Shown here in pieces: positions 1 through 6,529 of a stretch of DNA of 12,512 bases; position 1 is the stretch's first letter; every line of letters begins with the position of its first letter. Both the position numbers and the translations under genes were made by a program. Where the stretch lies: positions 1 through 12,512 of the forward strand of contig JAGWFU010000013.1 of assembly GCA_028867845.1 (NCBI GenBank). The letters run 5' to 3'. The notes below the pieces were generated by a model, which made no database searches, was not told the DNA's origin, and saw only the letters and a program-made list of their open reading frames with translations. The stretch comes from Microcaldota archaeon. Its GTDB lineage: Archaea; Micrarchaeota; Micrarchaeia; Micrarchaeales; Micrarchaeaceae.

Positions 1-2
1 CG

Positions 3-680
3 GAGAAGGCGGTCAAGGACCTGGAGAAGAAGCTCAAGGAGGAGGAGAGCAGGAAGAAGGAGGCGAAGAAGAGGATAATGAAGGTTGTGAAGCGCGAGTG
101 GTACGAGTCGTTCAGGTGGTTCTTCACCAGCACAGGCATGCTTGTCATCGGGGGCAGGGACGCCCACCAGAACGAGTTGCTCAACTCAAGGCACTTCTCC
201 GACAAGGACCTGTTCTTCCACGCCGACATATTCGGCGCTCCAGTTACCATACTGAAGGACGGCGCGGACTCTGCCAGGGAGGTAAAGGAGGAGGTCGCGC
301 AGTTCGCTGCGAGCTACTCGAGCGCATGGGAGGAGATGCTCAGGAGCATAGACGTCTACGCCATGAGGAGGGAGCAGGTTAGCAAGTCAAGCGAGAAGGG
401 ATCGCTGGGCACAGGCAGCTTTCTACTTAAGGGGGAGAGGGACTGGTACAGGAACGTCGAGCTTTCGCTGGTCATGTTCGTAAAAGAGGAGAGGCTCAAC
501 ACTGCCCCAATGACCACCTTCCATAAAATGCAGGAGAAAGGCAAGCACGTCGTCCTATCGCAGGGCAATCTGAAAAAGTCCGATGCCGGAAAGAAGATAG
601 CCGCGTACCTCGGAGTGGACGACCTTGACAACGTCATAAGGCAGCTCCCAACTGGTAGCTTCACGTTGAAGATGCAGTGA
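3..680 (+). CDS. rqcH: RqcH/NFACT-family ribosome quality-control protein, C-terminal part
   Basis: The frame is open from the left edge, so the N-terminus lies outside the window. The visible part starts with a Lys/Glu-rich coiled coil (about 25 residues), then an NFACT-R (DUF814) domain. Its hallmarks are a WYESFRWF segment, GGRDAHQNE, a HADIFGAP motif and the REQVSK...GTGSFLLKG block. About 60 residues follow, ending in a short LPTGSF tail. RqcH proteins bind 60S/50S subunits carrying stalled peptidyl-tRNA, and bacterial and archaeal members add Ala-rich C-terminal tails. The NFACT-N and helix-hairpin-helix domains with the key DR motif cannot be checked here. The stop codon is the base before the stop of the convergent dehydrogenase gene, leaving no intergenic terminator. 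Family assignment is from clear motif similarity; tailing activity is inferred. Confidence 0.9.
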   Translation, partial: EKAVKDLEKKLKEEESRKKEAKKRIMKVVKREWYESFRWFFTSTGMLVIGGRDAHQNELLNSRHFSDKDLFFHADIFGAPVTILKDGADSAREVKEEVAQFAASYSSAWEEMLRSIDVYAMRREQVSKSSEKGSLGTGSFLLKGERDWYRNVELSLVMFVKEERLNTAPMTTFHKMQEKGKHVVLSQGNLKKSDAGKKIAAYLGVDDLDNVIRQLPTGSFTLKMQ

Positions 681-1391
681 CTACATCAGGTTGTAACCCC
701 TGTCGGCCGGTATTATCGCACCGTTTACTACCCAGGAATCCTCCGTCATCAGCCACACCACCACATTAGCAAAGTCCTCTGGCGGCGCGCTGCCGCCCGT
801 GCTCTTCCTGAGCTTCTTCCAGTCCCTTCCCGGGGTGAATTCGCCGTCTATCTGCTGCGGCGCTATCGCGTTGACGCGTATACCCTTTGGCGCAAGTTCC
901 GCGGCTAGCGTCTGTACCGCCTTTGCAGTGCCCGCCTTGGCTATCCCGTAGGAGAGCTGGTTCGGCAAGGATTTCCCGATTCCCTTCATCGCTGACACAA
1001 GCACTATTGATGAGCCCTCGTGCATCCTCTTGACCGCCTCCTGCACTATCAGTATCGGCGCCTTTATGTGGTTAGTTAGCATCTGGTCGAGCCCCTTAGG
1101 ATCGGATACCGTATCCTCTACATATCCGCCTATCATGACGGATAGATGGTCAATGCCGCCAAGGAACTTGACCGCTGCATCGACAAGCTTCTTGGGTTCC
1201 TTCACTCCGTCTATGTGCAGGGCCTTCACCTTGCCGTGCTTCTTCAAGGCGCCCTCCATCTCATCGAGCTTCTCCTTCTCCAGCGAGCAGATGACGACCT
1301 CCGCGCCCTCCTTCAGCAGCAGGTGCGCCGTCGCATATCCGAGCCCCTTGCTGACGCCGACAACCAGGACCTTCTGACCCTTGAGCCTCAT
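681..1391 (-). CDS. Short-chain dehydrogenase/reductase (classical SDR)
   Basis: A 236-residue Rossmann-fold oxidoreductase. The N-terminal dinucleotide motif GVSKGLG (residues 12-18) fits the SDR GxxxGxG pattern. The catalytic tetrad appears complete: N107, S133, Y148 and K152 (Y-GIA-K). The usual NNAG strand motif is replaced by MIGGY near residue 88. The region around residues 167-181 (APKGIRVNAIAPQQID) matches the SDR strand after the active-site helix. The substrate cannot be read from the sequence; 3-oxoacyl reductase-like or sugar/polyol dehydrogenase roles are equally possible. Start: ATG at 1391, with a TATA box at about 1422-1429 and a GGTTGA stretch just before the ATG. It lies downstream of tRNA-Leu on the same strand and has its own promoter-like region holding a perfect inverted repeat. 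Confidence 0.88.
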   Translation of the reverse strand: MRLKGQKVLVVGVSKGLGYATAHLLLKEGAEVVICSLEKEKLDEMEGALKKHGKVKALHIDGVKEPKKLVDAAVKFLGGIDHLSVMIGGYVEDTVSDPKGLDQMLTNHIKAPILIVQEAVKRMHEGSSIVLVSAMKGIGKSLPNQLSYGIAKAGTAKAVQTLAAELAPKGIRVNAIAPQQIDGEFTPGRDWKKLRKSTGGSAPPEDFANVVVWLMTEDSWVVNGAIIPADRGYNLM

Positions 1392-1405
1392 TCAACCACA
1401 AGTTA

Positions 1406-1430
1406 GTTGGCCAGCCAACGAATTTATAAC
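1406..1430 (-). promoter_or_regulatory. Promoter with operator-like inverted repeat for the SDR gene
   Basis: Read on the minus strand, a TATA-like GTTATAAATTC lies at 1420-1430. Between it and the ATG at 1391 sits a perfect dyad, GTTGGC-CA-GCCAAC (1406-1419), with 6-bp arms and a 2-nt spacer. It falls between the TATA box and the expected transcription start near 1398, where archaeal repressors often bind. A 2-nt loop makes an RNA hairpin or terminator for the upstream tRNA unlikely. The regulatory role is inferred. Confidence 0.5.
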
Positions 1431-1443
1431 AAGCGCATAAAAG

Positions 1444-1528
1444 TGCAGGAGGAGGGATTTGAACCCTCGAACCCCTAAAGGAACGAGCCCTGAACCCGTC
1501 GCATTTGACCGAGCTTTGCTACCCCTGC
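1444..1528 (-). tRNA. tRNA-Leu (anticodon CAG)
   Basis: An 85-nt type II tRNA. The acceptor GCAGGGG (from 1528) pairs with CTCCTGC (1451-1445) and leaves discriminator A at 1444. The D stem is GCA/TGC. The anticodon stem ACGGG/CTCGT frames loop TTCAGGG with anticodon CAG, reading CUG Leu codons. A long variable arm follows, then a T arm GAGGG-TTCAAAT-CCCTC. The long variable arm and A73 fit archaeal tRNA-Leu. No CCA is encoded and no intron is present. Confidence 0.95.
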
Positions 1529-1555
1529 ACATTAGCAAAGTATTTGCACCTTGAA

Positions 1556-1581
1556 GATTTAATAAATAGCACATTTAATTG
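1556..1581. promoter_or_regulatory. Shared divergent promoter region, tRNA-Leu and permease
   Basis: ATTTA-A-TAAAT at 1557-1567 is a perfect odd palindrome resembling a TATA box on both strands. Its centre (1562) is 34 nt from the mature 5' end of tRNA-Leu (1528) and 34 nt from the permease ATG (1596). A single TATA-like element could therefore serve both directions. A second AT-rich stretch (1572-1580) may contribute. The permease mRNA would have almost no leader. Confidence 0.5.
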
Positions 1582-1595
1582 ATTGTAGGGAATCC

Positions 1596-2915
1596 ATGTC
1601 CGCTTCTCAGAGCATAAGCGCCAAGGTCGCCACCGCGGTGGGGCTCGGCGCCATAATAGGCGCAGGCATATTCGTGCTGAGCGGAACCGCCATAGCATTG
1701 GCGGGCACTTACGCCATACTTGCGTTCATCCTTGTGGGGATAGTCGCGCTCATGGTCGCCTTCCAGCTCGGCGAGCTGGGCTCCATAATGCCGCACCTGA
1801 AGGGCGGCGCATACTCGTACGCCTACAAGGCATTCGGCAGCGAGCTCGGCTTCATCACTGGCATACTCCTATACTTCAGCTTCGCCACGGCGATATCCGT
1901 TATAGCGCTGGGCTTCGGCTCTTACCTGTCGAGCATACTCGGCATGCCCACAACCATGTTCGCGATCCCGTTCGCGATAGCGCTGATACTGGTGCTCGCG
2001 CTCGTGAACATACTCGGCATAAGGAAAGCGGCAAAAGTTGACTTCGGCCTTGTCGCGATCAAGATTGCGATACTCGCGGTCTTCATAGTGTTCGCGTTCG
2101 GCGTGGCAAGCAGAACGGGCTTCAACATCGGCCACTTCACCTCCGGCCTCTCAGGCAAGGGACTGGGCGGCATCTTCGCGGCGAGCGTGGTCATACTCTT
2201 CGCCTACTCCGGGTTCCAGGCGATATCTACATTTACCGGTAGGGTGATAGGCGGGGGTGTGCGTGCGGGGAAGGCGATAGTATACTCTGTAGCCATAAGC
2301 ATGGTGCTGTATGTGCTGGTGGCCATAGCCCTGATACTGCTGGTGCCCGCCAACCTGTTCACTATATCGGGCAATCCGCTGGCGTTCGCCCTGCAGGCAG
2401 CCCATGCGCCCGGCTGGCTCTCCCTTCTGGTCAACATAGGCGCGCTCATAGCCACCACATCCGCAACGCTTGCGATGATGCTCAGTGCCTCTAGGATGCT
2501 ACACCAGATAAGCTCCGACCATCTGCTACCCAAGATACTCAGGAGGTACAGCAAGGCGAGGGACGTCGCGGTCAACTGCGTGATACTCTCCGCCGTCATC
2601 GGTATAATAATGCTGTTCTCTGGCAACCTTTTCATCATAGCCGCCATAAGCAACTTCGGCCTCCTGTTCTCCTACCTCGTGGTCAGTTTCTGCATCGTGC
2701 ACTTCAGGCGCAAGAAGGTCAATGCGGAGTTCAGGTCGCCCTTCTACCCGTACCTGCCGGTAGTGACCATAGTGGCGCTGCTCGCGCTGATGATAGGCAT
2801 GCCCCAGCAGGCGCTGGTCGTGGGGGTCATACTGATAATGTCGCTCATAATCATCTACTACTTCCTCCGTGAGTATGAATCGAAGAAGGTAGTGAGGATA
2901 AGGCTGTTCAAGTGA
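1596..2915 (+). CDS. APC-superfamily amino-acid permease
   Basis: A 439-residue integral membrane protein with about twelve hydrophobic segments, the usual size for this superfamily. The first segment carries the APC signature GLGAIIGAGIF (residues 16-26), the unwound helix-1 region that contacts substrate in APC transporters. Other typical features are a GGAYSYAYKAFG segment after helix 2 and a basic loop near residue 375 (HFRRKK). The protein should couple amino-acid uptake to an ion gradient at the cytoplasmic membrane; the substrate is unknown. The start ATG sits 34 nt downstream of a TATA-like box, so the mRNA is probably nearly leaderless. It is the only gene in its unit: the next gene has its own promoter after an 82-nt AT-rich gap. 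Confidence 0.92.
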   Translation: MSASQSISAKVATAVGLGAIIGAGIFVLSGTAIALAGTYAILAFILVGIVALMVAFQLGELGSIMPHLKGGAYSYAYKAFGSELGFITGILLYFSFATAISVIALGFGSYLSSILGMPTTMFAIPFAIALILVLALVNILGIRKAAKVDFGLVAIKIAILAVFIVFAFGVASRTGFNIGHFTSGLSGKGLGGIFAASVVILFAYSGFQAISTFTGRVIGGGVRAGKAIVYSVAISMVLYVLVAIALILLVPANLFTISGNPLAFALQAAHAPGWLSLLVNIGALIATTSATLAMMLSASRMLHQISSDHLLPKILRRYSKARDVAVNCVILSAVIGIIMLFSGNLFIIAAISNFGLLFSYLVVSFCIVHFRRKKVNAEFRSPFYPYLPVVTIVALLALMIGMPQQALVVGVILIMSLIIIYYFLREYESKKVVRIRLFK

Positions 2916-2951
2916 AACGTGGCATTTAGGCAACAAATTATATATATTTCC

Positions 2952-2978
2952 ATATCTGATAGATATATTTATATATCT
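2952..2978 (+). promoter_or_regulatory. TATA box and inverted-repeat operator of the toxin-antitoxin-like pair
   Basis: AGATATAT-TT-ATATATCT (2961-2978) is a perfect inverted repeat with 8-bp arms. A third half-site, ATATCT at 2952-2957, forms another dyad with 2961-2966 around a GAT spacer. The repeat contains the TATA box, centred about 28 nt before the ATG at 2998, which predicts a leaderless transcript. Its position fits autorepression by the winged-helix product. AT-rich DNA makes dyads easy to form by chance, so the operator role is inferred. Confidence 0.55.
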
Positions 2979-2997
2979 TATTGCTATAAGTAATACT

Positions 2998-3273
2998 ATG
3001 AAAACCAGTACAAAGCAGGTCGAGGTGCTGCATTCTCCGCGCCTGGCCACTGTCCTGATGGTGGAAAAGACGCTGAAGGATGCCGGCAAGGTCGTAAAGA
3101 TTGCGGAGCTAAAGCGCAGGCTCCCAAAGAAGGTCATGCACTCGACCCTGCTTGAAATTCTCGATTATCTACAGAAGAGCGGAAAGATTGTAATAGGCAC
3201 TAAGGGAGTTCTTTGGGTGTATGCCCCGAAGGAAGAGCTCGACAGATTGATAAAGGGAGGCTTAGAGATATGA
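2998..3273 (+). CDS. Winged-helix protein, putative antitoxin
   Basis: A 91-residue basic protein. After a short N-terminal arm come helix-rich segments at about 14-28 and 34-45 (AELKRRLPKKVMHSTLLEILDYLQKSGKIVI), then a beta wing with GVLWVYAP and a C-terminal helix. This is the layout of small archaeal winged-helix regulators. Its stop overlaps the start of the downstream toxin-like gene (ATGA), so the two are almost certainly translated together. By analogy with type II modules it would neutralise the toxin through its C-terminal helix and repress its own promoter. Those roles are inferred from context; the fold call is from sequence pattern. Confidence 0.75.
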   Translation: MKTSTKQVEVLHSPRLATVLMVEKTLKDAGKVVKIAELKRRLPKKVMHSTLLEILDYLQKSGKIVIGTKGVLWVYAPKEELDRLIKGGLEI

Positions 3274-3635
3274 ACGACGCAAGGCCGACAAGGATTGTGT
3301 TCCTTGACCAGGCGAAGGAAGAGTTTGAGCAGCTTAACAAGATGGTCGGCTCCCAGGCCTCCGATGGCGTCAAGAACTCGGAGGAGATACGCCTACTTAA
3401 ATCGATAAATCAGAAGGTCGGACTGATTAAGTCCAACCCGCTGTACGGCAACAACATACCTAAACAATTGATTCCTCGCGGGCTCAATGTCACGAACCTA
3501 TTCAGAGTCGAGCTTACCGGATACTGGCGCATGCTCTACACGCTCAGGGGCAATGAGGTTGAGGTGGTGGCAATAGTGTTATATCTTGTCGACCATAAGG
3601 AATACGATAAACTATTCGGCTACAGGAAAAAGTAA
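3270..3635 (+). CDS. RelE/ParE-superfamily toxin-like protein
   Basis: A 121-residue protein. The start chosen is the ATG at 3270 because it overlaps the upstream stop (ATGA) and is preceded by a strong GGGAGG ribosome-binding site at 3255-3260. An N-terminal beta strand (RIVFLDQAKEEFEQL) and a long helical hairpin lead to the core FRVELTGYWRMLYTL (residues 78-92). Then come strand VEVVAIVLYLVDH and the tail KEYDKLFGYRKK. The R79, W86, R87 and Y90 pattern and the basic C-terminus resemble RelE-fold ribosome-dependent mRNA interferases. Many archaeal members carry this DHKEY..LFGY tail. Catalysis is not proven from sequence, and ParE-like gyrase action is an alternative. Confidence 0.8.
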   Translation: MNDARPTRIVFLDQAKEEFEQLNKMVGSQASDGVKNSEEIRLLKSINQKVGLIKSNPLYGNNIPKQLIPRGLNVTNLFRVELTGYWRMLYTLRGNEVEVVAIVLYLVDHKEYDKLFGYRKK

Positions 3636-3653
3636 AACCTTCTTTGTGATCTC

Positions 3654-4823
3654 ATGCTTGTAAGTCTGGTCGGCGCGCCGAACAAGGGGAAGAGCACACT
3701 GTTCTCAGCGCTGACAATGAACGAGGTGGCGATAGCCGACTATCCGTTCACTACTGTGGACCCTAATCTCGGATTGGCCTACGCCACGAAGAAGTGCGTG
3801 GAGGCTGAGCTCAAGGTCAAGTGCAAGCCAAGGAACTCGCTCTGCCACAACGGCACGAGGATGATACCCGTCAACATCGTCGACGTCGCCGGCCTGGTTG
3901 AGGGCGCCCATCAGGGCAAGGGGATGGGCAACCAGTTCCTCAGCGACATATCCGCCTCTGACGCGGTTATTGTTGTGTCCGATATAAGCGGGAAGACGGA
4001 CAGCAACGGCAATCCCTCTACTGGCGCGGATCCGGTGGCTGACGTGAAGGCGGTTATCGAGGAGCTGGTGCAGTGGACCGCCTCCATAGTCAAGAAGCAC
4101 ATCGCACAGATATCGAGGAGGGAGGACGGCATAGTCGCGCTATGCGAGATACTCACCAACATGAAGGCCACCAGAGCACAGGTAGAGGACGCAGCAGGAA
4201 AAGCGTTCCTTGTAACCAGCACCATAAAATGGTCGGATGAGGACATACTTAGGTTCTCCAGGGAGTTCCTGAAGCTCAACAAGCCGATAATAGTTGCTGC
4301 CAACAAGTCCGACGCTCCTGGCTCGGAGAAGGGGCTGGCATCGCTGAGGTCGGAATTCGGGGACGCCAACGTGGTGCCCACATCAGGGGCAATAGAGCTA
4401 GCGCTCAGGAAAGCGGCAAAGCAGGGCCTCATAGACTACGAGCCGGGAAACAGGAGCTTCAACTTCATAGGGGATGTGACCGATGCGCAGAAAAGCGCAC
4501 TGGACTATATGCTCAAGTTCGTGAAGGAGCGCGGGACAAACGTTCAGGAGCTGCTCAACTCCGCCGTATTCGGCACTCTTGGCAACATAGTCGTCTATCC
4601 TGTCGAGGACGAGGGCAAGTACTGTGACCACTCCGGCAACGTGCTGCCCGACGCGATATTGATGAAGTCCGGCTCCACCGCCATCGAGCTAGCGGAGAAG
4701 ATACACACCGACATAGCGAAGAACATGCTGTATGCGGTCGACGCAAGGAACAAGAAGCGGCTGGCGAAGAACTATCCGCTCCAGGATGGGGATGTAATAA
4801 GGATAGTGAGCGCAGCTAGGTGA
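3654..4823 (+). CDS. ychF: YchF/Ola1-family translation-associated GTPase/ATPase
   Basis: A 389-residue OBG-family protein of the usual archaeal YchF length. Visible motifs are the P-loop GAPNKGKST (7-15), switch I TT (33-34), G3 DVAG (77-80) followed by the GKGMGNQFL switch II region, and G4 NKSD (217-220). A helical insert separates the G domain's parts, and a TGS domain fills about the last 78 residues (VVYPVEDEGKY to the C-terminus). YchF proteins bind ribosomes and hydrolyse ATP or GTP. NKxD here suggests guanine recognition, unlike human Ola1 with its altered G4. Three cysteines (48, 57, 64) sit in the loop before G3. The gene begins 18 nt after the toxin-like gene with GTGAT 3 nt before the ATG, so it may be co-transcribed with that pair. 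Confidence 0.93.
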   Translation: MLVSLVGAPNKGKSTLFSALTMNEVAIADYPFTTVDPNLGLAYATKKCVEAELKVKCKPRNSLCHNGTRMIPVNIVDVAGLVEGAHQGKGMGNQFLSDISASDAVIVVSDISGKTDSNGNPSTGADPVADVKAVIEELVQWTASIVKKHIAQISRREDGIVALCEILTNMKATRAQVEDAAGKAFLVTSTIKWSDEDILRFSREFLKLNKPIIVAANKSDAPGSEKGLASLRSEFGDANVVPTSGAIELALRKAAKQGLIDYEPGNRSFNFIGDVTDAQKSALDYMLKFVKERGTNVQELLNSAVFGTLGNIVVYPVEDEGKYCDHSGNVLPDAILMKSGSTAIELAEKIHTDIAKNMLYAVDARNKKRLAKNYPLQDGDVIRIVSAAR

Positions 4824-4829
4824 GCAGGT

Positions 4830-5372
4830 CTACTCCTTTCTCCTGGCATAGGATACCAGGGCGAAAAGGGGCACAAGCACCACTGTTATCACTACGGGTA
4901 TCACGATGAGGTACTCTATGAAGTTGGTAAGAGTGACCGATGCGAGAAAGCTTGCTCCAGAATATCTCACCGAAAGGTAGATTACGAATATCGCGACTAT
5001 GTAAATCAATATGGCGTAGAGCGCGTTTATCACTCCGGTGTAGAGCACTATGCCTGACTTCTTCCTTGACTCGCCCACGCGCTCGCCTATTAGCAGCGCT
5101 GCTATGAGTGGCAGTATTATCGAGCCAGGCAGGTAGATTATGTAGCTCGCTATCTGGGTTATGTACTTGTCCATGCTGCCAACTCCGAGTGTGTTGGCAA
5201 TCGGTATGACCGCGGCCTCTAGTATCACAGCGAAGACGAGGAAGCCTATCCAGAAGGTGAGCGGCGCGGCTATCTGCACGTTCCTCGGGTCGGCCTTCTT
5301 CTCCGTCTCCCTTTCCTGCTCTTCCCGCTCGCGATCTAGCGTCTTCCTCTTCGACTCGTATGCGCTGGGCAT
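4830..5372 (-). CDS. Small four-helix membrane protein of unknown function
   Basis: 180 residues. A charged, probably helical cytoplasmic N-terminus (residues 1-30, rich in Glu, Arg and Lys) is followed by four hydrophobic segments at about 38-60, 71-96, 108-135 and 150-175, with a basic C-terminus (ARRKE). No family is recognised. A longer reading frame begins at a TTG (5396), but I chose the ATG at 5372. A TATA-like CTTTATATAC at 5397-5406 lies about 29 nt upstream of it, predicting a leaderless mRNA starting at this ATG. Only 6 nt separate its stop from that of convergent ychF. Confidence 0.8.
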   Translation of the reverse strand: MPSAYESKRKTLDREREEQERETEKKADPRNVQIAAPLTFWIGFLVFAVILEAAVIPIANTLGVGSMDKYITQIASYIIYLPGSIILPLIAALLIGERVGESRKKSGIVLYTGVINALYAILIYIVAIFVIYLSVRYSGASFLASVTLTNFIEYLIVIPVVITVVLVPLFALVSYARRKE

Positions 5373-5396
5373 TGAAACACTTATACTCCGCAGCAA

Positions 5397-5412
5397 GTAT
5401 ATAAAGCTTTAT
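5397..5412. promoter_or_regulatory. Shared divergent promoter, membrane protein and Sec61-beta
   Basis: The plus strand reads TATATAAAGCTTTAT (5398-5412), including the perfect palindrome ATAAAGCTTTAT (5401-5412). The minus-strand TATA box is about 29 nt from the membrane-protein ATG (5372). The plus-strand TATATAAAG is about 40 nt from the Sec61-beta ATG (5442), leaving a leader of about 14 nt with a GGTG motif at 5435-5438. Confidence 0.55.
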
Positions 5413-5441
5413 CGTGGATATAGTTATCGAAGTTGGTGCTT

Positions 5442-5600
5442 ATGGCAGGAATAGGGACTCCGCAATCTCAGGCAGGAGTGATGAGCTTCTATGACGCCGC
5501 GACAGCGGGCCCGAAGCTGAACCCGAAGGTGATACTCCTCATAGTCGTTCTCTTCGCAGCGGTCGTCATCGTCTTCGACCACTTCATATACGCGGTCTGA
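5442..5600 (+). CDS. secG: Preprotein translocase subunit Sec61-beta (archaeal SecG)
   Basis: A 52-residue gene short enough to be missed by automatic calling. The N-terminal part ends in the family signature GVMSFYDAATAGPKLNPKV (residues 12-30): Gly-x-Met-x-Phe-Tyr-Asp, then a Gly-Pro-Lys-x-x-Pro-Lys junction. A single transmembrane helix (31-45) and a short DHFIYAV tail follow. This matches archaeal Sec61-beta, the small tail-anchored third subunit of the SecYE-beta protein-conducting channel. The ATG is preceded by GGTG and a TATA box about 40 nt upstream. Its stop is 3 nt from that of the convergent regulator gene. The assignment rests on the signature plus correct length and topology. 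Confidence 0.87.
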   Translation: MAGIGTPQSQAGVMSFYDAATAGPKLNPKVILLIVVLFAAVVIVFDHFIYAV

Positions 5601-5603
5601 GGC

Positions 5604-6461
5604 TCAGGCTAGCTTGAAGATGTCCCTCCTTACCTCTGTTATCTCTCCGTTCTCAGCGAGTATGTAGAATATGGCCCTTATCCCGTCCTCGTCTATCCCC
5701 GTCTCGCCCGACAGCTCCTCAACGCTCCTCGGCTTCGATCCCATCGCCTTCATCAGCTTGGGCGTGTTGCCCCTTATGAAGTCCCTGAGCGCAATGTAGA
5801 ACTTCTTGTTGAACGCCCTCGTCCCTATTATCAGGCCCTGCCTTATGCTTGTCTCAACCGCTGAAGAGACGCTGGCCGCCTCAGCCTCGTTGTTGAGCAC
5901 TATGTACCCTTGCGACTCCAGTATGTCGACGTATGAGTTCTCCTTGTTCAGCTTCTGCTCCCAGGCCTTAGGCTTTGCCTCAGCTTTCTGCGGTGCCTGC
6001 GGCTGCACCATCCTAGCCGGCTGTTGCGGCGCGCTCGCCGCCCTCTTGCCCATGAGGTAGGTGTTGTAGACGCTCTTCGATATCCCGAACTTGAACGTGG
6101 TGTCTCCTGACTTCTTGAACAGCGATACCACCTTCTTCTTCAGCAGCGCCTTCACTATCTGCTTCTCGTCCGATGTGAGCATGCTCAGGACCTTCTCCTT
6201 CGTCCTCTCCCCATATCTGATTGTGTCGAGCTTCCTGAGCACTGCAATCTCCGCCGGGCTTAGGCTTCCTTCAGCCACAGCCGGCATGGACATGCCCGAT
6301 GCCTCGCCCTGCGACTTCTCGAGAAGCTTCGCTATGTAGTCCTTCTTCGCGAGCAGGAACGTGGTGTCCGTGTGCCTGAAGAAGTCGAGGTCGTCGCCCT
6401 CCTTCACAGCCAGCTTCTGGACTACGTCCATCGGCAGGTAGATGGCAAGCTTGTCCTTCAC
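5604..6461 (-). CDS. AbrB-like N-terminus plus winged-helix domains, putative transcription regulator
   Basis: 285 residues. Residues 1-45 (KLAIYLPMDVVQKLAVKEGDDLDFF...TFLLAKK) match the SpoVT/AbrB swapped-hairpin DNA-binding fold. Residues 67-136 look like a helix-turn-helix or winged module ending in a TTFKFGI wing. A low-complexity Ala/Pro/Gln/Lys linker spans about 142-168. The C-terminal half ends in a clear winged helix (PRSVEELSGETGIDEDGIRAIFYILAENGEITEVRRDIFKL, 244-284). A DNA-binding regulator is the simplest reading; its targets are unknown. The start is the GTG at 6461, the only standard start codon in frame. The frame stays open upstream to a stop at 6528-6530, and the preceding codons would read VEISKVYK, which looks like the missing first AbrB strand. 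Confidence 0.7.
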   Translation of the reverse strand: MKDKLAIYLPMDVVQKLAVKEGDDLDFFRHTDTTFLLAKKDYIAKLLEKSQGEASGMSMPAVAEGSLSPAEIAVLRKLDTIRYGERTKEKVLSMLTSDEKQIVKALLKKKVVSLFKKSGDTTFKFGISKSVYNTYLMGKRAASAPQQPARMVQPQAPQKAEAKPKAWEQKLNKENSYVDILESQGYIVLNNEAEAASVSSAVETSIRQGLIIGTRAFNKKFYIALRDFIRGNTPKLMKAMGSKPRSVEELSGETGIDEDGIRAIFYILAENGEITEVRRDIFKLA

Positions 6462-6529
6462 TTTGTAGACCTTTGAGATCTCAACGCACCCACAGGAAAG
6501 GATTTTAGCCTTTGATGATATGTATGCTC

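Noticed and set aside
1535..1547. GCAAA-GTA-TTTGC inverted repeat just upstream of tRNA-Leu, resembling the GCAAAG arms at 11565
   Set aside because: Short, and GCAAAG also occurs by chance at 6532 and inside the tRNA-Leu gene; no consistent spacing links them.
1392..1574. 60-codon minus-strand frame between the SDR gene and the permease
   Set aside because: It reads through the tRNA-Leu gene and promoter; no protein signal.
4830..5396. TTG at 5396 as the start of the small membrane protein
   Set aside because: The TATA box overlaps that position; the ATG at 5372 is at the right distance for leaderless initiation.
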